This document shows, piece after piece, positions 32,735 through 44,781 of a stretch of DNA of 64,000 bases. The DNA is taken from NCBI GenBank assembly GCA_947359465.1, contig OX375873.1, positions 59,367,573 through 59,431,572 on the forward strand, read 5' to 3'. A program made the translations under genes and the position numbers. The notes beneath the pieces were generated by a model. That model did not search any database and was not told where the DNA came from. It saw only the letters and a list, made by a program, of their open reading frames with translations. The stretch comes from Metellina segmentata. Taxonomy: Eukaryota > Arthropoda > Arachnida > Araneae > Tetragnathidae. Numbering within the stretch: the stretch's first letter is position 1; each line of letters starts with the position of its first letter.

Positions 32735-34702
32735 CATGTGGATTGAGGCACAAAAATATATGCAAATTTTAGCAGATATTTTTATTCGATTCGGCCATAT
32801 CACCCAATATAAGTTGTTTAATAATAATATAAGTTGTTAAAATAATATAGGTTGAATAATCCTGTTTATGTGTATGTTTGCGTTTACATGATACTATGCT
32901 TTTATCTTTAACATGTTGGTTGGTATTATTTTTTAAGGTTGTAAGGTGAATAGTTGGACAAGCAAACAACATCAATGGGCCGTCAAAGGAGGTGATATCT
33001 TTTATACACAAGGAAAATTTTACTAACACAAAAGAACGAAATGCACCCAGAAACAAATATAAACACATCCTCTACAGGAATTATCTGCTTTGGTTTATTA
33101 TGATTGTCACAGAACTAGATTTTTATCCATGAATTTTAAATTGACATTATGATGGATATTAGTAAGCTGTGAAATGAAATAAAAGGAGCAGGATGAAAAA
33201 TCACTTTTCCAATCTTTCAGGTCTAGCGATTTCTTAAGTTTTATTCCAAAATTAAAAAGACTTATATATTATTTAAGAGAGATTATTATTATTATTATCT
33301 ATTATTATTGAAAATTATAAAGAATTTCTTACACATTCAAGTAATCATAAATTCTTTTGATCCTCTTTTATTTTTTTCTGTACAGAATTTTCATTCCGTG
33401 TTTTATCACTATGTCATCCAGACCACTTCAAATAATTCTATAATAGATAATTCTCTGTGATGGTGCAACTGAATTCATCTCTACATGAGCAAGAAATTCC
33501 AACAGGAGGGTATCGTGTTAAAAACAATGTGCGTAACACTTACTTTCCTATTTTAAAACATGCAGAAACAATGTAGTACTTCTAATAAAATTTGTTTCCC
33601 TTCCAGATAATATCCCCGAGCTGCACTTTCAGAATCTAGGCATAGTCTTTCTTTAAATTACTTTATAATTTAATAAACTCCGGAGCCTGCTTTTCGTCGA
33701 GTCCGTTTAAATTTAAAATAAAAACAAAATACCTCATCTCCATATTCTCTTTGCTGGAAGATCGGTTACTCCCGCTCTAAATCATCAAAGTAATTTGCGA
33801 TGTAATGCTCCCTCTCTTTCTTCATTTTGCTCCGAAGAGTAACAGTAGAAAATCATTTATGTTTCGCAAACACAGCTTAAACTTTTTCTCTTTTTTTTGT
33901 ACTTTAGGGTACGTTCAAATAACTTGAAATAATCTTTGCGAGAGAAGTGAACGAAAAGAAAGTAATCAGAATCTGGGGGTAATATCTATTGATCTTTCCA
34001 TTAGACAAGGAAAACTAAGCATGTCTCACACTTTGTTTTGAAGAAAAAACTACGTTCCTACAGATGTTTTATTTAAAGTGCTCGTTTTTTTTATAAAAAT
34101 GAGTGAGATATTAACTATGATTTATAAAAGTACTTAGAACGCCTGGGCTATTTTGAACGATGGACATATCGATTGTCATCTACTAATTTGTAAAAGAAAA
34201 GTTATATTTTTACTCTACTACATACAAGACACAAGTCTTATGTATAAAGCATGGAATCTGTCTGAAGCTAGTTTCTAATTCAACGCAGCTATTTTTAGCT
34301 CGTTACGTTGTTTCTTTAGCAGGATTTAGAAAAGAACTTATTAAAGAAACCAATTTTTCATTTAATTTGAGTCGACTAAAAATATTTCATGGTTCGGACT
34401 ATTTGAAGAGGAAAAAACACAAGCATGTGAAAAAGATATGTCTCATAAATCGAGCAGCGATCCAGCAAAACTGCTGTGTTGTTTGCAGGGACATATTTTA
34501 AATAATATTCAAGATTCCTTTAGACATGACTGAATTATTTAAAAGCATTAACACAAATACAATTTTTTATGTTGAGTAGCAATACCAAAATTTGCAGTGT
34601 GTTCATAATCTTATTTTCATCTATGGTAGGCAGGTGTTTAACGTCGCAATAGAGCAACACAGCTATTTCTGTCAATGTTTTGTTAGCATTTTAGGCATTA
34701 TA
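32735..34702. other. AT-rich DNA, nothing recognised
   Basis: A short ATT run (33285-33310) is the only simple repeat. There are no long open frames or terminal repeats. Confidence 0.45.
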
Positions 34703-35270
34703 CATATTTAGGTAAGTTTCATGGTAAGACATTTGAGTGAGTATACTTAAAGCAACCACTGTTTGGTATTTTTGGAAAATCAGAATGTATATCGAGTATC
34801 CCGATTACTTGCATTCTTTTACCGGTACTGCTGAAAAAGCAATTATTTTCCCCATATAATTATTTGTTTTATAGAATTTCAGCTCCGATACTTCATTTAT
34901 TTCTTATTTTTGTTCTTTGTGCAAAATAAATTATTTCCGAAATTTTGGACAAACGATATTTTTTAATGATCAGGAACGAAGCTCAAACTCGTGTTGTTTG
35001 ATCACACGCGAGTGAAGTGGTATTTTATGTTTACTTCGCTTGCAATCAATTTCTGATTTATAAATTTTATGCACGTTTTAGTTATAAGTTGTGGCAACTG
35101 TGCGATATCAAGAGATAAAAATAATCATGAATTAATATCTATAGAACTTTTTTGCCGATAGCATGCATTTGGTTTCTTCCGCTGTTTCCTGTTTTCTGTC
35201 TTAAATATTTATTATTTTAATAAATTACATTTTCTTTTCAAAACACAAAGTATTCGATTTAAAGTGGCAC
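34703..35270 (+). mobile_element. Helitron H1 internal fragment, copy C
   Basis: This segment is homologous to 56160-56720 of Helitron copy B, keeping blocks such as AGTATACTTAAA, TACTGCTGAAAAAG, CAGCTCCGATACTTCATTTA, TTGTGGCAACTGTGCGA and AAATATTTATTATTTTAATA. It lacks both termini, the TCTG run and the minisatellite, so it is a fragment, older than copies A and B judging by divergence. Confidence 0.8.
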
Positions 35271-35773
35271 TAAGTCATAATAAATCAAATTTGTATGTGT
35301 TATTTTTCCTATATTGAAAATAATACTGTTAAAAATGCTTAACTATAGCTTTTGAAATATTAAATAATTCTTTGTCATGACAGAAGTAAAGGTGGACTAT
35401 TTTGAAGCTACATTTAAATAACTTATTTTATATGTTAAAAGTTTATGTAATACAATGATTTTCTTTAAACAAACCATGTCTAATCAATTTATAATTTTTT
35501 AAATGATAATAGATTACCTTTGTAGTTCTGCACAGAAAATATTAAATTTTAAAACAAGTTATTTTATTAGTAGAAGTACCACAACATACAATTTTCAAGA
35601 CAGACGTATTTTCTTTAAAATCACTTGGTGACGAATATTTTATCAAATAAACTTATCATCCTTCCCTTAAAGTTAACGAAATTAAAAAATATCGTATTTC
35701 TAATGCTCGAGTTCTTTGATGGAGGTCTCCAAAACCGAACCATAATTGCTGTATTTTTTATTGAAATAATATA
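35271..35773. other. AT-rich DNA, nothing recognised
   Basis: No feature seen before the Tc1 terminus. Confidence 0.45.
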
Positions 35774-37409
35774 GAGCGTGGGCTCCCAAAAGTGATCGTA
35801 CACTTACGAATTTCACTAAAATACTGCTCTATCTATTAATAAAAACTGATAGTTCGTAATGGGGATTTTTTAATGATATCTATAACTTGTTCTTAACAAA
35901 ACTACATAAAGTACTTTAAAAACATAGTATTTTTTTTTGAAAATCATGTATCAAAAAGTAACAGAAAATTTAGATCACAAAAGACTTCGAACACTTAAAA
36001 AAATGGCTACAAATTAGTAAATATTGTAATTTTTCGGTAAATTAGAACTAGTAGGATATTCTATGGCATATCCACAGTAGCTTGTAAACGTGTGGGAATA
36101 CAGTTCACTAGTTTTGTTTTTGTAATTTATGCATCACTGTTCCTCCATTCTTCAATCATTACTGTTTTTAATTCGCTTTTCGTATTAATGACGTGTCTTC
36201 GCACTCTAACCTCCATTTCTCTCCAAATGTGTTCCACTGGGGTTAAATCCAGCGACTGAAGGGATGTTTTCAGAACTTGTAGACAGTTACTGACACTTGA
36301 GACGGACGTTGAGAGCCTTGTGCTTAGGATCCTTACATTGATGAAAGTTGTTTCCAAAACCCAAATTTTGAACTGATAATTTTAAATTGTCTTTTAAAAT
36401 ATTTAAATAAACATCAAGATTCATGATGACATCAATAAATACCAAAATACCTAGTCCTGATGCAGATATGCACTCCCACAAAAGGACACCTCCACCGCCA
36501 TGCTTAACTGTTCCAACTAAGATTTTAAGGTCAAATTCCTTATTTTTTCTGCTCCATACATTTATACGCTCATAGGTACCAAACATGTTTAATTAACTTT
36601 CATCTGCAAATAAGACATTATTCCAATACGTTTCGGGTTCATTTACTATTGATTTTGAAAAGATAGGTCTAAACTTTCTGTTTTTCTCACATAAAATTTT
36701 GTTTGGGCTGAATGCCCATTTAATTAAGCTGAACTGAACACTCATCGAACAGTTTCAGGTCAAATTGAAATATAAATATTTTTAGTAAATTCTGTAGAAA
36801 TTTTTACAGAAACCAAATGTGGATTTTTCACAAATTTTCTAACTATAAATCTCTGATTACGTTGAATTAACTTTGCCGGACAACCTTTTATTACTTTGTT
36901 TTCGATCCGATTTTCTTTAAAGCTTTTTTGCACCGTAGAATAGGATACATTTACTAATTTATCCATATTCCGAACTGATTTACCACTACTATGATGAAAA
37001 ATAATCAATTTTCGAATGCTGTTCATTGTTTTCTTCCGACTACGAACCATTTTTAAAAAAGTAGAATATTACGACGACGTAAGCAAGCAAATATTAAGGC
37101 CAGATGATTTTTAAACTGTCACCACAATGGAAAAATAACGAAAAACGATAGAAGATAATTTTATTGATGAATTTACCTGAAAATGTTTCGTTGTACGATC
37201 ACTTTTGTGACTTGTTTTTTATATGCCGCCTTGCATTTTCATTTTTATAAAAAGGAAATGAGTCAATATTTTTTTTAATGTTGGGTTTTATTCAGAATCA
37301 CATCGAGGTGACATGACAAAATATTGGACTTAATATTTGAATTAAAGTCCGGGCTACGGCTCTTTTTCTACGACTTTTTAAAGTGTACGAACTCTTTTGG
37401 GAAGCACTG
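35774..37409 (-). mobile_element. Tc1-type transposon with IR/DR ends
   Basis: The outer ends are inverted (left GAGCGTGGGCTCCCAAAAGT at 35774; right CTTTTGGGAAGCACTG ending at 37409) and TA-flanked. Related 25-30-bp motifs recur about 200 bp inside each end: TCACAAAAGACTTCGAACAC near 35973, and TACGATCACTTTTGTGAC at about 37193-37210. Two direct repeats in each inverted end is the IR/DR layout known from Sleeping Beauty-type Tc1 elements. Length is 1636 bp, normal for an autonomous Tc1. Confidence 0.85.
36127..37050 (-). pseudogene. Tc1 transposase pseudogene
   Basis: The ATG at 37050 (minus) opens MVRSRKKTMNSIRKLIIFHH, a Tc1 N-terminal HTH, followed by SGKSVRNMDKLVNVSYSTVQ. A linker with KGCPAKL replaces the usual GRPRK. 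The middle, between about 36600 and 36760, is frame-disrupted. The first aspartate is in LFADES at about 36605 and is followed at once by a stop. MFGTYERINVWSRKNKEF and VKHGGGGVLLWECISASG come next. The second aspartate is in CKDPKH near 36310, after a damaged QQDN-like segment. SLDLTPVEHIWREMEVRVRR carries the glutamate at about 36230. It ends near 36127. Multiple lesions, not functional. Confidence 0.85.
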
Positions 37410-37463
37410 TACCTGCTCAATATTTGTGAAAAGAGAGAAAGACGCGTAATTAGATTCTGATCC

Positions 37464-37576
37464 TACACACATATACATCCTACACACCTTATACATCCTA
37501 AACACACATATACAGCATACACACATATACATCCTACACACATATATATCCTACACACATATACATCCTACACGTA
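37464..37576. repeat. Minisatellite, ~17-bp unit
   Basis: Imperfect units of ATACATCCTACACACAT, about six in a row with some insertions. Confidence 0.85.
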
Positions 37577-38189
37577 CTCAAACCCTTAGAGGAACCCCAC
37601 TTGATTAAGCCACATGAAATGAATGATCTCGTTCGCTATGTCTTTCCAAACGAACTGAGTTTTTGGATGTATGTCAAGAGTGAAACCATCTGTCAAAGAG
37701 TATATGAGTTTTGAAATATAAATTGGGTTCTATCTTCTTTCAACATGAAAAGTATATATGTATTAGCATGTTTTAATAAACAGATGGAGAGCAGGATGCT
37801 ATGAGCTTTTTGTTCAAGTATTCCAGGGCTGGTGACATATCAGGAAATGTCTCTCGATAATATCACATCTTGTAGGAATGAAGACTTTGCAAGCATGGAT
37901 ACATTTCTCATTACAATGAAATCTGACTCCTTTAAGTGGTCACATTTGTGGTGATCTAAAGTGGTATCACTCTTGCTCGTATTTCAATTTGTTTTAATCA
38001 AATTTTTGTTTTTATCTTTGTATATGGGGTAAGTGTGTCATAGCCGAAAAAGTAAATCATGATCTAAACTAAATGTTTTCACTTCCGGAGAGAGCAAAGT
38101 TCAACGTAAGCATCTAGTTATTTCCCCTATTCTTTTATTTTTACCCCTTCATACCGCAAACTTGGGATAATGAAATATTTTGCAAAAAC
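37577..38189. other. AT-rich DNA, nothing recognised
   Basis: It may contain the decayed 5' part of the pseudogene that follows, but I cannot align it to a frame. Confidence 0.35.
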
Positions 38190-38645
38190 TATGCTCAAAT
38201 TTGGATCAGGTCTTTTGTACTTAGAAGAAGAATTTCCAAAATTAAGTGATGCAAAACTCAAAGAAAGAATATTTGCTGGTCCTCAAATACAGAAACTACT
38301 TTCTGTATCTTGAATGATTATGGTTTCATAGAAAAGCTAAACATCAAGGAGCTCGCGGTATGGCAATCATTCATATCTGTCGTCAAGGAATTTCTGGAGA
38401 ACCACAGTGAAATACTACCGACAGATCATTTAATACCTTCTCAAGAACTTTAAAAAACCATGGGTGCCGAATGTTCTTAAAAATGCATTTTCTATATTCT
38501 CATCTAGATTTCTTTCCTGGCAACCTAGAAGTCAGCGATAAACAAGGAGAAAGGTTGAAATGCAGATGAGGAGTATTAAGACAAACGGTATTCCGAAATG
38601 GATGAGTGTGATTACAGGTGGCTTTTGATAGAGGAGGTAACACGA
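38190..38645 (+). pseudogene. Remnant of a third repeat-borne orphan family
   Basis: The plus strand reads FGSGLLYLEEEFPKLSDAKL then KERIFAGPQIQKLL before a stop. Then, across frames, come AVWQSFISVVKEFLENH, KIHFLYSHLDFFPG-like, NLEVSDKQGERLK and DYRWLL. I recognise this order (LSDAKLK, GPQI, SHLDFFP, SDxxGER) from an uncharacterised protein family that occurs in many arthropod genomes in repeat-like contexts. Function is unknown to me. Stops and frameshifts are frequent, so this is a dead 3' fragment. No terminal repeats were found nearby. Confidence 0.6.
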
Positions 38646-39259
38646 TACTAAATTACTAAAACTAAATTACTTGTATAGATTTACAAGTATGAATGTATAA
38701 AATAAAAACTTTGTATTAATACTATGTTTACTCAAAAATTTGGTTGCTGTCTTCACATTGCAAAACAATTTTACGTGCAGATATATGTAAAACGGTTTTT
38801 ATGATTTTTTTTTTGCTAAAAAAATAAATTCTACAATAAGGTACAATTGGAAGCTCAGTTTTATCTGGAAATTTGATCAAACGTGATATTTACTTCCACT
38901 TCCCAGGACAGGTACATATTGCTTTGTATATGCATATTTCGAGACAGCAATTTCTTACACTCAAATAGTTTTCCGTGATGCATATTTTTACAATTGTAAT
39001 TTAATTCGGCACCCCCCAAAAGTAAGAAAAGCCTTTATTCACACATGACATGAAAATATGTTTCAAATCGTTGACCACTGCATTTTTAGGTTTGTGCTGT
39101 TGTTAGTGGAATGTTTCTAATTTGTTCTCTCATATCACCGCAAGTATCCAAATAACGTTTTTAAAGTATAATTCAGTAAACGTCAAATATACACCCTTAT
39201 AAACAGACGACAATGAATTCTATCCATACTCTTTTCGAAACCAATTACGTAAAATATTT
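38646..39259. other. AT-rich DNA, nothing recognised
   Basis: No feature seen. Confidence 0.4.
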
Positions 39260-39450
39260 TTTATTAAGTATTCTAAAACACATCCCTAGGGATAAACTGA
39301 TTACAATATGGATCGCAATTACTTTTTAACATCCCACTAAAATATTTCTTACAATCACAAACTGAGAAATTCTAATTTATTGAATTTACTAGAGTAAATT
39401 TGGTCATTTCTCTTAAAATCCATGTACGCTTTAGACAAAGAACTTGAATC
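39260..39450. repeat. Direct repeat, left copy (partner at 40590-40790)
   Basis: A GATAAACTGATTACAATATGG block and, further on, GAGAAATTCTAATTTATT and TTTCTCTTAAAAT blocks recur in the same order in the partner, about 1.33 kb to the right. Divergence is moderate. Confidence 0.55.
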
Positions 39451-40589
39451 CTAAGTACAGTTCTCTATTTGTCTAATGACCTTACTATGGACAGTAAAAA
39501 AATTAATGATTCTATAATTCTATAAATTGGTAATTTGGAAACTAATTGCGTTGAAATTTCTCTTTATCTGAAATTCTATTTGAAAATAATCTAAGCAACT
39601 AGCATATAATTATGTTTTCGAAGGTATGGAAATAACCAATACATAATACATATTTCTCGTCTAATTCAAACATCCCCAACGTGTACCTGCCAAAACACCA
39701 AATTTGCATTAAATAACACTATGTTACGAATGAGCAGACATTTAGTATAATCATGCGCTTTAACGCCTGTAAAGTCCGAGTGCTAAGTGAGATTTTATTG
39801 AAAAGTTGAAGCCTTTCTGCGTACCTTGCACCATATCACTTACGTATGCTAATAGCAGCAAATGGAAGGTACTGCTGTGTTCCCCGTATTAAGCACAAAA
39901 TTCCTTTTCCCTACCTCTTTCTAAGAGAGAGATTATTTATTCGTTTATTTCTTCGTGTTTTGCGAGGAAACACCGTACCCCACTCTTGGATGATTTCCAA
40001 CTCTCTTATGGATTTCGGAAGAAATGTTTTGTTTATAAAATAATTACCGCCTTTCATTCTAAAGTACCTTCCCCGTCAGCGTCTGCAACTATTTCGCCAT
40101 TTTCTTAGCGGCGTTGTACCACGGTACAGAATCCTGAGCAAAGTATATTTCTCTTTACTTAAATGGACCGAACATTTAATGACTGCTAATGTCTTTGGTG
40201 ATGAATTTCTGTTGTCCTCAAATAATTTAGGCATTACATTTGGGCGAGGAAATGTCTGAGTACTAAGTTTCTAGGCGAAGTAAGCGCATTAAACGAAATT
40301 CCTTCATTGAATTTTGTTCTTGTGCTGCATTTACGCTTTCGCATTGTGTTCGTAGCATTATAAATAAAGATTTTACACAAACAAATTTGAAAACACTAGC
40401 GTTAAAAAAATTGCAGTCTGAACATTTACACCTTTTCAATTTTTTTAACCTAAAATTCAAATATGTGAAAATAAATGTTTCAGGATATGTTTTAATGGAC
40501 AATGCTCCATTAATCATTTGCAAATAATCCGTCTTGATTTCTATACTTAAATGCAGCCTTTTTTAAACTTTTGGTAAGCTGTTATTGGA
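39451..40589. other. Spacer between the two direct repeats
   Basis: Open frames at 39846-40043 (plus) and 40263-40523 (minus) are slightly richer in GC than the flanks but show no recognisable protein. If the whole unit was duplicated, only its ends remain alignable by eye. Confidence 0.3.
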
Positions 40590-40790
40590 GTTTTTACCGA
40601 TATACTGGTTACAATTTGGATACGAACTAATTTTTTCGGTCACGTCCAAATATTTCATAGAAGAGAGAAATGAGAAATTCTAATTTATTTACTTGAATAT
40701 ATTTACTAGAATTAATTCACTAGAATATATTTACTAGATTTAATTATTCAGAATATAACTGAATATTTCTCTTAAAATATATGTACGCAC
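40590..40790. repeat. Direct repeat, right copy
   Basis: Partner of 39260-39450. It also contains short internal repeats of GAATATATTTACTAGA type (40690-40740). Confidence 0.55.
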
Positions 40791-43119
40791 AGTGGCTACA
40801 TTATTAGACCGAGAAATTTGGAACTCTTTTAACAATAAAAACAATATTAATTAGAAGAAGAATTAGTTACCCAACGCAAAATTTTTTAGAGATTCATTGT
40901 CATTTTACTTTTTTAACTTGTAAATTACTTGGTAACATAGACATTCTCTGTTTACTTCTCCATCTCATCCTGATGAAAATGATAAGAAATGCACAGCATA
41001 CAAAGAAACCAAAACAAACTATCTGCCATATTACTGGAACCTGATCATGATTCCTATGACATATGCTTTTTCTTTATGAAATAACCCATTTACGTTAAGG
41101 TATACTTTTTCCATAAATTGATAAACCAGGCTTGGGACACTGCTTCGATATTCGTAGTGCTTACACTACGTTTCACACATTATATTTGTGTAATACTCTT
41201 CACTTAAAGACCTAGGTTCTCGTAAAAACGGCTGGAATTTACAACCAGCTCTCCGGTCTAAGTCTCGGGAACCCCCTCTCTTAGGCTATTTTGAAACACA
41301 CTTGTGAAAACACAAAACATGTATCCACACTGTCCCAGATGATTTAACGAAGGATTTCACGCATAGTGCGATTCGACGACACGAGCAAATGCTTCAACCT
41401 TGTCAAATGTAAAGCTGGACTGTTCTCACAGCATGCTATTTTGTGATCGATGCTAGTTGCTTAACTTAACCTGTTATTACCTATACTGATTAATCAACTG
41501 TGCCAAAGATCTGGGTAGTTCCCTTAAACAAACCAAACTATTGACACCGTTTTTTTAGGTCTTTATTCAGAATAAACAAAAACGAATAAGCTGCTCACAT
41601 ATCGATTAATTCGCTTAATGAACAAGTCCTAAGACTCAGTCGGAATACTCCTCACTTAAAAACAGTGAGCGAACACAGAGTAACGAATAAGTCGCAACTT
41701 TGGTTTTTAAGTGATTAGTATATGAATATAAAAATTCAATATTGCTCATGTATATTTATAGTGAGTCACAATCTAGTTGGAGATAGTTACTTCTCTAAAT
41801 GCTATAGCACTTATAAATATTTTGAAGAGTAGGAACCGCAAGCCAATATTTTGCTATCAAAACTGATTCATGATATCATGATGCATGATTATGCATTCTG
41901 CTTTGCTGAGAGTGTATGTTAAATTATCATTTGATTTGTCTGAGTGCGACACTTCTATATACCAGGATAATTTGGAAATTCCACTCAGACGTCCTTCATA
42001 AACCTGCTGCAAATTATTGCCAAGGACGAAGCGAAGAAAACATAATATTTCAAAACAAATAGCAAATAATAAATTGAATAATCTTTATATCATATTAATA
42101 GTTATTTCAAATTTCTTGAACATAATTCAATTAACATAAATTTCCGTTAATAAACAGGATAAAATGTATTACATTGTTTCTTTTAGTTTAAATTTATTGA
42201 AAACTATTTATTTAATATAGATAAGTGTTAATAAATTGAATAAATGAAACTTAACGCAATTATTGAACTGTTCAACGTATTTCAAATGCACAATTTTGCG
42301 TTACTGCAGACAGATAGCCCAAATTATTAAAACAGAGGACCTAGTATCTTTAAATTGAATTTTAGATCAACGAATTAACGTCGTGAAACCTGTGAATGCA
42401 TATTTAACTTAAAACCTATTACAACCTTTTCCTTCAGTCCAAAATCGTTAAAAGCAAGGTCTGATCTGTCCAACATTTACACATTTTAATTTAGCCCATT
42501 TAATAAGGAATCATTACTTGTTATAAATGAGAATAAACTTATTAGCGGGTATAATAAAGAGGATGAGGATGAAAATAGCAACGTTCTATAGGATATTTAC
42601 AAGAAATATTTCTGACGGAACAAAATAGATTTATAGAGTTTTAGATTATATCGAAGAAAAATAGCAACACAAATATAATTTATTGCCAAGGTATTGGAAA
42701 ACGATTATCGACTACTTCTGTTTACGAAGCATCGTGAACGATAGAGCAATTCAGAGAATTTATTCAATCTTGCCTTTTTCCGATGATTTGTTCATCATTT
42801 AAGGAAACATGAGTTTTATTCCTTATTTACTCTAAGCCTTCTAAACCCATTCCGCATTAAATATTTGTTTTTAAATAGAATTTTGAGACATAAGACTACT
42901 GCTAGCCTATAAAGATTAAATTCACATTGTTGCAGGACTTTGTTCTGAATAATATTTGATAAATGTGTGGTTGAAATTATCTGATGTTAGTAATTTGAAT
43001 CATAAAATACATGCTATAAGGCTATAAATTGCTAGTAAGTAAATTCTTTGATTACACATGTGCATGTCTTTATTACAATTTTTTTGAACTGATTCAAAAG
43101 GGCAGTGCTTTAAAAACAA
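40791..43119. other. AT-rich DNA, nothing recognised
   Basis: The segment 41140-41560 is GC-richer and could be an old repeat or LTR-like block, but no ends or duplicates were found. There are no long open frames. Confidence 0.4.
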
Positions 43120-43337
43120 CTTTTGAAGCTATGACTAGGTAATGGTAAAATTTCAATTTGCACAGACAGTAATAGACTAAGAAGTTTATGTTTGAAGAAT
43201 TTTAAAGAATATATATATATAAAGTTGTAAGGAAGGTAATTACATATTATTTGGACAACAGTTTTGTCTTTATTTAATGGATTGTCTTTATTTTAATTCG
43301 CAAAAATTTCTATAGTTATGAGAGAAATTAACCCCAT
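43120..43337. repeat. Long inverted repeat, left arm (~215 bp)
   Basis: From ACTTTTGAAGCTATGACTAG to AGAGAAATTAACCCC. The reverse complement lies at 45214-45426 with over 90% identity by eye. A TA microsatellite abuts the inner edge. Confidence 0.9.
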
Positions 43338-43363
43338 ATATATATATATATATATATATATGG
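43338..43363. repeat. (TA)n microsatellite
   Basis: Alternating AT between CCCC and GGGG, so that the local sequence is a palindrome around the microsatellite. Confidence 0.95.
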
Positions 43364-44160
43364 GGTTACATACATTGCGAGCTGTATGACACCTCGCATT
43401 GTCCTACTGGTAGATGCCATCATTCTGAGGAAAAATAATTCGCATGTAGGGGTGGACATGGTACGCAAGGACAGAAGCGTACCTCTGCTGATCCATCGTG
43501 CCTTCCACAGATGAGTGCACCCAATGAATGCTAGGAAAACATTCCCCAAACCATAATTATCCCTCCTACAGCCTGGATCCTTCCGGCAATTGTTGCAGGG
43601 TGTTTGATTTCAGACGTTTCACGCCGTATTCGCCAACGTCCATCTGTCCGATGGAGCATAAAACGTGTTTCATCGGAAAAAGCCACCTGTCGCCACTCTG
43701 TGGACGTCCAATTGCGGTACTGGTGTGCAAATTCCAACCTTTGTCGACGATGAACAGCAGTCAGCATAGGTGCATTAAACAGGCGTCTGTTACGGAGGCC
43801 CATGCCCAGCAACGTTCGCTGAACCGTTGTTGAGGATACACTCTTGGAAGCCCCTTGCTTCATCTGGACGGTCAGTTGCTCAACAGTTGCACGTCTATTC
43901 GTCCGAACGCATCTCCGTAGCCTTCGTTCGCCACTGTCATCTATAGCCCGTGGTGCACCACATTCGCCACGCCGCTGATTTTGGATAGTGCCATTTTGCC
44001 ATACACGGTATACTTTTACCACGGCGGCACGCGAACAGTTCACAAAATTAGCCCTTTCCATAATGCTTCTACCCTTGGCCCGAAAGCCAATAATCATGGC
44101 TTTTTGGACGTCGGATAATTCGCTACGTTTCTGCTTTACGCCAACGATTGAAATGCTTTC
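43346..44160 (-). pseudogene. Tc1 transposase, truncated after the second catalytic residue
   Basis: The minus strand begins near 44160 with RSELSDVQKAMIIGFRAKGR and runs in one frame to about 43532. ANFVNCSRAAVVKVYRVWQN is the first HTH. CGAPRAIDD sits at the linker. KSVSSTTVQRTLLGMGLRNR is the second HTH. WRQVAFSDETRFMLHR holds the first aspartate and GIIMVWGMFS follows. Frameshifts follow, then MRIIFPQNDGIYQ, a stop and DNARCHTARNV with the second aspartate at about 43400. The copy then runs into a TA microsatellite at 43363, so the catalytic glutamate and 3' terminus are absent. The family is a DDE Tc1 different from the one next to it. Confidence 0.88.
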
Positions 44161-44419
44161 CGATGCCCTAGGACATTCTTTATATGCACTCCACTACAAT
44201 GTGCTGCCACCTGCTTTTTGTGATTGGTTATTTTACGTTGACGTCGAAAGTATATATATATATATATAATAAAAATAATAGAAACATTTATAAGGAAGAT
44301 TTATAAGGAATCCTTTACTAATATGGCTGTTTATGAAAGTGCCTCCTGACTGTAATTATTGACACTGGAGAATCCTGATGCTAATTGAGCTCTGCTGTCA
44401 CTTTGCATGCAGTTGTTTT

Positions 44420-44435
44420 CACACACACACACACA
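44420..44435. repeat. (CA)n microsatellite
   Basis: Eight CA units, inside the Tc1 coding remnant and just left of the LINE target duplication. Confidence 0.9.
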
Positions 44436-44449
44436 TTTTAGACATTACA

Positions 44450-44781
44450 TTATCCTCGGAGAAGATCATCCTATTTGTAATTACGGCATTTGCCCATTAA
44501 CAGTAAAACACATTTTAACTGAATGTTCTCATTTTAATAGGCAACGACTTATACATTTTAATTCATTTGCCTTGACTCTAGAAGACATGGTTGGAGAGAA
44601 TCCTGATCCCAATATTTTTAGCTTTTTACATGACATTGGTTTTATCCATCACATATAATTAAAACAGACTTGTCTCATTTAATTTTATTATTATATTACC
44701 TATCTGATTTTTTATCTTGAGTTTGGCATAATATGTCCCAAGAGTACCCAATGCCACAAAACCCAAATCCAATTCAATCCT
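44450..44781 (+). mobile_element. 5'-truncated non-LTR retrotransposon (LINE) insertion
   Basis: A perfect 14-bp direct repeat, TTTTAGACATTACA, flanks it (44436-44449 and 44782-44795). The first ~210 bases encode the C-terminal end of a LINE ORF2: GEDHPICNYGICPLTVKHIL then TECSHFNRQRLIHF, a C/H-rich motif of the jockey/I type, ending FIHHI and stop at 44658. A short 3' untranslated part follows. There is no long poly-A; the 3' end is AATTCAATCC-like. Such inserts arise by target-primed reverse transcription that stops early. Confidence 0.85.

Noticed and set aside
43528..43833. 101-codon plus-strand frame
   Set aside because: Antisense shadow of the Tc1 transposase at 43346-44160.
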